NCBI GenBank assembly: GCA_023333565.1
Contig: JAJKFH010000052.1
Coordinates: forward strand, 2,904,001 to 2,968,000
Length of the DNA stretch: 64,000 nucleotides
DNA from: Puffinus mauretanicus
Lineage: Eukaryota; Chordata; Aves; Procellariiformes; Procellariidae
Reading direction: 5' to 3'
How positions within the stretch are numbered: the first letter of the stretch is position 1; each line of letters begins with the position of its first letter. A program made the position numbers and the translations under genes. Of this stretch, positions 39,907 to 64,000 are shown in pieces. The notes beneath the pieces were generated by a model. It searched no databases. It worked only from the letters and a program-made list of their open reading frames with translations, and was not told where the DNA came from.

Positions 39907-40679
39907 ATTCCTATGCTACCTTTACATATCTCTTCTCAATATAGTCCCTCACCCAAGCAGCTTTCAATTTAGATACCATATAAACTCTTTAAGATACTTG
40001 AGAGAATGAATTCAACAAACATGGCAACACGTCAATCAAAAGCATAAGTTGGCAATGTTGGAAACAGCTGTAGAAGTCGGTTTATCTTACAATTAAATGA
40101 AGTATTCCAACCCCTAACGATGGCATTCCTTGTGCCATGCTCCGTTTGCAGTGGATCACTTTTTTAAAGTATTAACTCGCAGCTGAGGAGACACAGTTTA
40201 ATTCCTGACTTCACTGTGGTATTCCTGTGTGGCCTTATGTCTAGTAATAATCCTTTAATGTTTTGGTTGCTTTTCTGAATTACAAAGATAACGATACATA
40301 GAGAGTCCCGTTTTGCTTGGAACAAGCTGCACTGGGATACAGCCAGACTCAAACTGGCAGAGCAGTTACAGAAAGCAATTAGAGCAGGAAGCAACTACAA
40401 TGGTGTTGTAAGACAGCTTCACACCAATTTCTTCTAGTTTTCATGCCGATTTCTCCATGACTATTTATCCTTGCCTCACCTCCCTTACGTCTCTTACTTT
40501 CAGTAATTTATATTATTAAACAGCAACAACAAAACCCCAGGTAACAAGGCACACCACAGAATTGGCATTACACTCCCAGGCCTGTTTCATCTAGACATAT
40601 AGGAGTGAAGGAACCTACCGGGACAACGATTCCCATCTGATCCAATTGCAACCACCGCAACTGCTGTCCCGCATCTACT

Positions 40680-40960
40680 CAAGTCCACGTTGCAACATGG
40701 ATGAATTACCGACATCCCTTTCTGTATATTTACAGAAACTCATCTATCTCTTTTCAGCTTTCAAAAAAGCTTGACAAGTTAAGCTCTTCTAGTTGCCCCT
40801 CTTTAAAGAACATCATTCCACCAATTCTTAGCTCATAGACTCCCTCTATGCCAGTTTCAGATCACTTTTTCAAGTATCAATAACCAGACTTTTAATCCAT
40901 TTTCAGCTGAGGCCTCACCAGCACTTTGCAAAACTATTCCATTTTTATCCGTTATGTCTT
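40680..40960. mobile_element. Diverged CR1/L3-like LINE remnant
   Basis: The order of short blocks resembles the old CR1/L3 LINE region seen across amniotes: AGCTCTTCTAGTTGCCCCTC, then AACCAGACTTTTAATCC, then GCTGAGGCCTCACCAGCAC. Divergence is high and the edges are guesses. A repeat-library search would decide. Confidence 0.4.
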
Positions 40961-43900
40961 GATGGAACCTCTACTTGTAGCATAAACAAACCCTGTTCTC
41001 AGGCAGCAGAGATTATTAGGCAGTATGGGGTTTTTAATGACAACTGGTTTACTTGCTAAATCATAAAAAAAAATGAATATCTAAAATTATAATTACAAGT
41101 CCAATCCTGCCACCATCACAGCTTAAAGTATAGTCACAAACAGCTGATTTGGTATTTGATGCAAATGAGGAAGCAGAAACCTCTAGTGAGGAAGCTCTTC
41201 CTTTAGAGGAAGGAAAATGGATTGGAGTGATGGTTAATAATGATGGTTAGCAATTAATATTTTAAAAAAAAAGCTCATTCCAAAAATGGTTAAAAATATG
41301 TATTACATTAAAGCTTGCTGCTTTTCACAGCTAGCTAACTTGTTTAGACTTATACTGCATTTTTGTATAACATTTTAAAAAATCCAAACTAAAGTGACAT
41401 CTCTTTTATGTCCCAGAGATACAAATGATGTCTAACAAGCGGTAGAATTTTGTTTGAAGAGTGCTTTAAAATAATTTACTTGATCCATTGTATGCACCAT
41501 GGCTTGCACCAAATTTAATAACAAAGATATTCTAGATTGGAAAATCAGACTGGAGGCTTACGATGGCAGTGTCTTTGTTCAGATTAAATTAAGCATGTTC
41601 TCAAAGGCATTGAAGCAGGAACCTAGAGATAAGACTTTGTATGCTAACCATGGATTAGATCTGGCAGTAAGTTTTTAATGAAGCCTTATTGGGGAGCATA
41701 AGATTATAGATGTTGCTACTATTTAAATGTAATGTCAAAGGTAAATCAAATTAAGATACAGTGAATTTAGACTTGTATAGATGAATTGAGCTCTTCTCTT
41801 CTGGTGGAAAAGTGCTATATATGCAAATCTAACTGTAACTGGCCACGTGTCCTTTTGATTGCTGCAATTTATTTAATTATTTGCTAATCACAAATTAATT
41901 CATAAGCACTTAGCAAATATCTTTAAGTGTCTTTGCATCATTGTCAAGTATCTGTGGAAAAACAGACATTGACTGCTGCACAGAAGCTGCAGGAGGCTTG
42001 CAGCAATGTTGCCTTCTTGGCAGAGCAGCTGTTGGTCACCAGGAGGGTGGTTGGCAGTCCACAAGGCCACCAGGAACAGGGAAAAAAAGTCACAAAGACT
42101 TCAGCTGAGGCTGAAGTGGGCACCTCCTAAGGAGAAAGGGTTTTGAGTTGCATTGAAAAGGCCTGAACTCAAAAGAGATAAGCCAGGTTAATTGTGGAAC
42201 TGCTGCAGTGAATCAAAAACAATTCTGAGAAGAGCGGTATAAGTCCCTAGGATTTCCTGATTTTAAATTCACTAAAAACAGGAACCAAAAATGCAAGTTC
42301 TAGGCCCTGCTCTATTATTTGCCTCTAAATCTCTGCCTCTCTTTCCCCAATATCTGTCTCCCCCCATCCTGGAATATTATTAATTTTTTTAAGGATCAGT
42401 TGATTTTTGCAAACTACTTCAAAATATATAAATGTATTATGCTATTCTGTGTAAATGCTGCACTCTATTCTCCAGAATAGTTGCAGTCTTTATGTTGAGG
42501 ATAAAAAAATATACAAAACATTAGGCTACTCTTTAGTATTTGTACTTAATACGAGATTACGAAGTAGGGCTGAAGGGGTTTTCAGCACAAAGATGAAAAA
42601 GCATCCAGAGAGCTAAAACTAGAGCTGAAAGTGCCAGAAGTGTTGTATAGAAACTGATGGCCCAACAGACAAAAAATACAAAATAGCATGAGGGGATGAG
42701 GAATTGATAGATTAATAGGAAAACTCATGTCAAAGCCTAGGTCAAATAGAGCAGAATGGATCTCAGATCTTATGCTTCCACAGAATAGTAGCCCATAGCA
42801 CCAAGGATTCTCTGACTCTCCATATCTCATAAATATTACCCTATAATAATTACTTAGTTGTAATTTTTTTATAAAGTAGCTTCATATTATTATTACGGAT
42901 TATTTACAGAGAGTAGAATTCTGCTAAAACATGCTGTGGGTCATCTTTAGGAATTTGTATATTAGGAACCCAGTAAGGGCATTTTCTGGGTTTTTATTAC
43001 TCCAGCAAGTGAACTTCTGGTCATCAAAATCAAATTGTGACTAGGAAAATAACGTGAGTGTGTCAATCATGTCAATGCTCAAACAATCATTTAGGGCTTA
43101 AATTTTTACATGTCAAAGGACAGCATTTCAGTCTGTCCTGTATTTAAGAAACCCTTCCTTGTCTGTCCTGATCTGCTCCAAGCAACTGGAGGCAGGGAGG
43201 GGAAGTCCACCCCAGGCATTTAAACTTGTTAAAACTTTTTTTTTTGTTTAAGAAAAAACCCCTAAACCTGAACAAAACCACAGTCCCACACTAGAAGCAT
43301 GTAGAAAACTTTGTTTTCTCAAATGGTCACAGAGCAGAAACGCAAGAGTAGAATTTGTAATTGCATTTAATGGATTCTGGTCAGACAAGTCCTACTCACT
43401 GCACTAGGATTTATTCTTTTAAGACATTTATGTGCTTTTGAAATGTACATCCCAAATCTCCAACACAGACACAGCTAACAGAACTATCTTCACCCCTCAG
43501 TCTGGAAGGAAACTTGGTAAAGGACTATAAGAGCCAATTATCATCTGTAATTTGCATTTATTGCCACTGGTGAGGATTTGAGACACACTGTACTGGCACT
43601 GTACAAACATGAGACAACTTTTACCCCTTGCTGCTTCAGACAGTCCTGCGTGGAGTGCAGCAGAGCACATCTCAAATATTTGAAGAGAGCAGAAGGTGGG
43701 AGAGATATCAAGGCGTCATAAGAGTATTCGTTCACCGTAGGCCTGCAGGGTTCATAGCTGAATGGTTTCGTATCTTTCTAATTATAATGAACCGATCAAT
43801 GAGAAAAATAACCTCGAATCATAATCTGCCAATCTAATTTTGATGTTATCAGAGGGAGAGGGGAGAATACAAAAGGCTTCCTCAACGAACAACAGAACTA

Positions 43901-44154
43901 CATATGCAAATTGCAACGTTTATCACATCCCACATTTTCTAGGAAACAAGTGGTTTAGAATAGTAGTCAGAGGATGACATTCGCTACAGATTTGTATGAA
44001 CCAGGAACAAAAAAAAAGAACAGATTCTTACCAGGACCTCCTATGTCACATTGTTACCATATAAGCCGCTCTCCCACCCTATTGCCAGCATTAACTTTGT
44101 AGCAGAACATTGCAGGGGAGAAGGCCATGGCTTCCATGGACAAAGCTGAACTCC

Positions 44155-44178
44155 AAAAAAAAAAAAAAAAAAAAAAAA
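44155..44178 (+). repeat. Poly(A) run, 24 bases
   Basis: This is an uninterrupted A24. It may mark the tail of an old retroposed sequence, but no parent sequence is recognisable upstream. Confidence 0.95.
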
Positions 44179-45388
44179 GGAAGAGAGGGAAATAGATGTA
44201 ATACTTACAGAATTCAGTTTTAATAAGCTCACTGTAACTAGCAGCAGCAGATAAGAAAATGAAGTCTTAACATTATCTTCTTTCTCAGGAAGCCCCACCC
44301 TATTTCTAATACATTTTGTGTTTATTTTTTAACCACAAATACTCAGACAGGATTTCTGCAAACACAGTAATCATCCCTCTTGTTGAAGGGACATGTTAAT
44401 GAATGCAGTGCTCACCAGGGTTGCAGTGTGGTGTAGCCAGGGATGTCTCAGAGTGAGATGACTCAGATTTTTTCCCCCCTATTTTAAGGGCAAGGGCACT
44501 TCCCTTTTTACACCTGCCCTATAGATCCCCATTTCCCAGGTCTCTCACGACTTGTTCAAGCAGTTGCCCTTCCCTACCCACCCAGACACTGCTGCCTCTG
44601 CCATAACAGCCAGGCCCTTTACCCCGGGCTGGCAATCGTCCCCTGCTACTTCCCAGCAGCAGCAGACACTTCATACCTTCCTCTTTCCTGATGAGTCGAT
44701 ACCATGTCAGCAGGGTGGGGAGGCAGGAGAGAACAGTCTGTCCCTCTGCCCCAAGGGGCTGAGCTCTAGTGACAGTACAGCGCGGAGGTGACAACTACTG
44801 CTACGCAGGCAACAGTGACAGCAGGCCTGCTATGCACACCCACATGTGGCAACCACCATACCTGTATATCAGGTTGTAGCAGACATGGGAAGAGGGGTTT
44901 GGGCAGCAGTTCCCAGTCCTCTACAGGAAAAGACAGCAAGGGAAGTGGAAGCATCCCACAGGCCTTATTTGGGCTGTGGGCTAGCTCTGTTTAATTTTGT
45001 CATCCCTTTATAAGAGAATTAATTAATATTTTTGCTAAACCACTTCCCTCTGGATGTTTTTGTTCAGGGAGTTTATCACGGGTTTAAAGCCACGCAGAAT
45101 TGCTGCTCATATTACTACTCAATGCATAATTTCAGCTCATGTTATTAATAGTATTATCTACATAACCAAAGAAAATGAAGTACGTCACATGCATTCTTAG
45201 CTATTTTAAGATTTGTAAGTGATCCCCTACTTTTACTGCAGTTGCCTTTGAAACACACAGAAGAAAACACCATAAGGCACCCTCCACTCTTGATGTTCTC
45301 TTAAGTAAAGCTTCCCTGTGCGTGGAAGGGTGACACAATCACACTTGAGGCCCACAAAGAACAGTAAAAACCCTTTTTTTCCTGGCAG

Positions 45389-61450
<16,062 letters not shown>

Positions 61451-64000
61451 GAGGTACTTGCATAGCCAGCGTCACATTGGCACCAAGCAGGAAAAGCATT
61501 TTCTTGCTCAAGTAGAGCCGTCTACACTTGGCATTTTTGCAAAAGGATCAGCAAGTGAAGACGTGATCAGTGGTGGAGCTAGAGGAGTTGGGCAGGTTGA
61601 ACTGCTGTCTCTGAAGAGGCACGGGAGTAGGAAAAACAGCAGGAAGAGAAGCTATATCGCATAAGGCAGCAGTAAGGAAGGAGAAGACACCCCCCTTCGT
61701 TGGCCCACATCAGTTGGCATTAATTAGTGTGCCTTTACATAGCAATCTGGATGCTCAAAACATACTTGTGGTTTGCCTTTGGGCCCACCCTAGCAAAGCC
61801 ACACACGCTTGTCTTCTGGAGCAAAAATGCAGACCGACCTGTAGCAGGCGTGTTTGCTAACCAGAGTCACTGGCAGCCTGTTTACTCCAGCCAGACTCCG
61901 GCATACGCAAACCCCGAAGGAGGAATGAAAGAGGGACATGAGAAGCAATTGCTGACGAGATTGGCTTTGCCACAAACAGGTGCCACAGTCTGCCTGCGGA
62001 AGGAGGATTTGTCCCACATAAGCCTATTTTCAAGCTGCTAAAATGCAATCACATGTCCTGTGGGAGTTCTCATGCACTCATAACCATCTTGCTTTTCAAC
62101 TCTTTTCTCCCCAGGCTCTCTATTTACCTCTAAAAAAGTCCAATCTGGTATGTAACAGCTCTGAAGGAGCACTTAAAAATCCAAATCGATAAACTAAAAG
62201 TTAAAAAACAAGAGCTAGCTAGACAGCATGATCTGGGAGGCTGAGTAGGAGTCCCACACTAACCTGCTGGCTGAGCGGCTGCAGGCAATCCTCCTCCGCT
62301 TGTCTGCTCCCCTGTAAGAATGGGGAAAATATCACCCAACCAATTCTTATGTAGATAAATGCACCAGAGACACAAAGTGCATGAAATACTAAAAATTAGT
62401 GCAACTGAAACGTAGTGAACATAGCAAAGGTTTGGGATTGCTGGTTGCTTGAGGGCCTGGGTGACGAGCCATCACGAGCAGCCTGGTGTTCCTACAGATC
62501 TCTGGTGACAGGGTATTTGTGGAATGGAACCATATGCAGAATCCACCCAGTAAAGCCCCCAGAGGACAGCTTGGGCATACCAGTATCAGCTCCTGTAGAA
62601 GGTACAGCTTCTCAGAGGAGTTATGCCTCCCTTTTAACTTTGTGGGTTTTTTGTTTTTAAGGTCCTCAGAGACAACTTCAGAGGTCAACAGAAAGACAGA
62701 AATCAATTAATACAGTATCATCACCTGAACAAAAAGCAGGGAATAAAGACAGTCTTCATGGTTTCCCAAAAATCACAAAATACTGAAATACTTGCAGCAT
62801 CATAGCAACAAGCTTCGACCTGAGCAAAATGAAAATTATGCTATTTTAAACAATGTGATCTTATTTATTATTATCCTGGAGTTTCCTAACACCTATGTAC
62901 CAGCATCGAGACTTGATCGAGGATGTGTAAGTATCAGACCTACCTCTACTACATCATTCTTTTTGTATAAACCCCAATAATGGAAGAGCAGCGTCTGTAA
63001 GGAAACAGGCAGCTGCTCTTTCCTTGCTACGGCAGAAACCTTCTTCTAACGAGAGCAGGGTCTGTTCCCCATTCATTTCTACTCAAACACACACACACAC
63101 ATGCAATCCCTCCACGTGGTCAGCAGCCGTACCGGCCAGGGAGGAGAAACCAAGAGAGGAAGGGAAGAGACCGGTGCTCGGAATGTATTCTGGTAAAAAA
63201 AAAAAATTTCATAGCTTTTACACATACACTTGCCATTTCTAACTCTTTTAAGCAAATAATGGCTACGAGCCCGTACACAAGCCAGTGTTCTTGGCAGATG
63301 CAGCAGCTGCCGTCCATTGATCCAGACCGAGATGGCCGCAGCCCTGTTCGACTGCTGCTGCAGGAAGAGGCTCACCTGAGAGCTAACGCTTCAGGACAGA
63401 AATAGTGAGAAAATAGTAACAAAACTGGTTGTGCTTTAGGGTTGGCTAGATTTGATTTACGGTAGAATCCAGGTTTTAAGAAAACATTAGAAACATCAGA
63501 AGCTTGGCATGGAAATCTTTGTCTGACCAGTAAAAGCCCAGAGATCCTTCCTTCCCACAAGCTGAAAATCAGATGGTTGGGTAGGGGGCTTAGTTATTGT
63601 CTTCAGACCTGAACTCTAGCAAGAAAAATCCCTCCTAGATCCCTTTGGAAGGGCAGATAGCACAGGCCATTTTTAGCATCAAGACAAGAGATTTCCTTTT
63701 TAAATGGCATCTTGGATCACATCCACAGACCTTGGCAACAGACTAAAGTCCCTGGCTGTGCTGCCCGCGGAGGCACCGCTGCCAATCGTACACAGAAAAT
63801 TGTTCTGTGAGAGGTTGCGAAGGAGGGTGTCGTGCATTGCCTTCGTCGGGCAACGGATTCAGCTTCTTGCATTGGGTTTCACTGTGTGTAAGAGCAGACG
63901 CTTGTGTGGTGCAGGCCTGGTTCAGCAGCAGAACACGAGGAATTTTCTCAGAATAACAGAATATTTCTTTCAGCTAAAGGTTTCAATCTTCCTCCGTAGC
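61451..64000. other. Downstream region, 3'UTR of CHCT1 and intergenic DNA
   Basis: No supported exon. A candidate AATAAA lies at 62742-62747, and an (AC)n run at about 63086-63101. In human the next gene is APPBP2, with its 3' end facing this way. I saw no APPBP2 coding sequence, but its 3'UTR could not be excluded. Confidence 0.5.
63086..63101 (+). repeat. (AC)n microsatellite
   Basis: This is about eight AC units. Confidence 0.9.

Larger units (their letters stand above)
38961..45388. other. Intergenic / undefined 5' region between USP32 and CHCT1
   Basis: This is 6.4 kb with no exon I can support. The missing 5' exon(s) of CHCT1 should lie here or in the CpG island. I looked for an ATG exon ending in phase 1 with a good donor and found none. 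A 67-codon opening at 41927-42130 has no donor and no resemblance. The stretch also holds a hairpin at 39877-39906, a LINE-like patch near 40,680-40,960 and an A24 run at 44155-44178. Confidence 0.6.

Noticed and set aside
41927..42130. 67-codon plus-strand open frame as first CHCT1 exon
   Set aside because: It ends in a stop with no suitable phase-1 donor before it, and it resembles nothing I know.

Overview
This is a gene-poor, intron-rich stretch of vertebrate nuclear DNA, almost certainly from a bird. The signs are two solo LTRs of a family widespread in bird genomes, a CR1 LINE tail fragment, a compact CpG-island promoter, and a vertebrate-type gene order. Nothing in it looks bacterial or viral apart from the old LTRs. 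There are no tRNA, rRNA or CRISPR features that I can see. Most long open frames in the window are chance openings in introns.

Bases 1 to about 38,340, minus strand: the 5' part of USP32 (ubiquitin-specific protease 32). Exons 1-5 can be placed to the base from their consensus GT-AG splice sites, matching reading phases, and a translation that follows the conserved USP32 N-terminus. They encode residues 1-190 plus the first base of codon 191. Exon 1 lies in a CpG island at roughly 37,500-38,960. The rest of the gene, including the catalytic USP domain, lies off the left edge. Introns 2 and 5 each carry one solo LTR of the same family in the plus orientation, antisense to USP32. Intron 1 (about 22.4 kb) holds a CR1 fragment and simple repeats.

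Bases about 38,960 to 45,388: intergenic or 5' territory with a diverged LINE-like patch and a clean inverted repeat, but no gene I can support.

Bases 45,389 to 61,450, plus strand: a second gene read from four exons whose phases join without a break (0.06, 0.18, 0.10 and 0.18 kb). It encodes a CHD1 helical C-terminal (CHCT) domain and is best called CHCT1 (C17orf64 in human). In human this gene also lies next to the USP32 5' end, in the same divergent arrangement. The start-codon exon was not found. The intron between the two domain exons carries a nearly perfect 192-bp tandem duplication.

Bases 61,451 to 64,000: downstream DNA with no supported gene.

The two genes are divergent neighbours and I see no functional link between them beyond conserved synteny. 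The most useful follow-ups are the three GTCACGTGA E-box/CLEAR-like sites in the USP32 promoter, the myristoylation-type USP32 N-terminus, the 192-bp duplication, and a tight (TAGGGG)n G-quadruplex motif in a CHCT1 intron. I did not find a new biological system.
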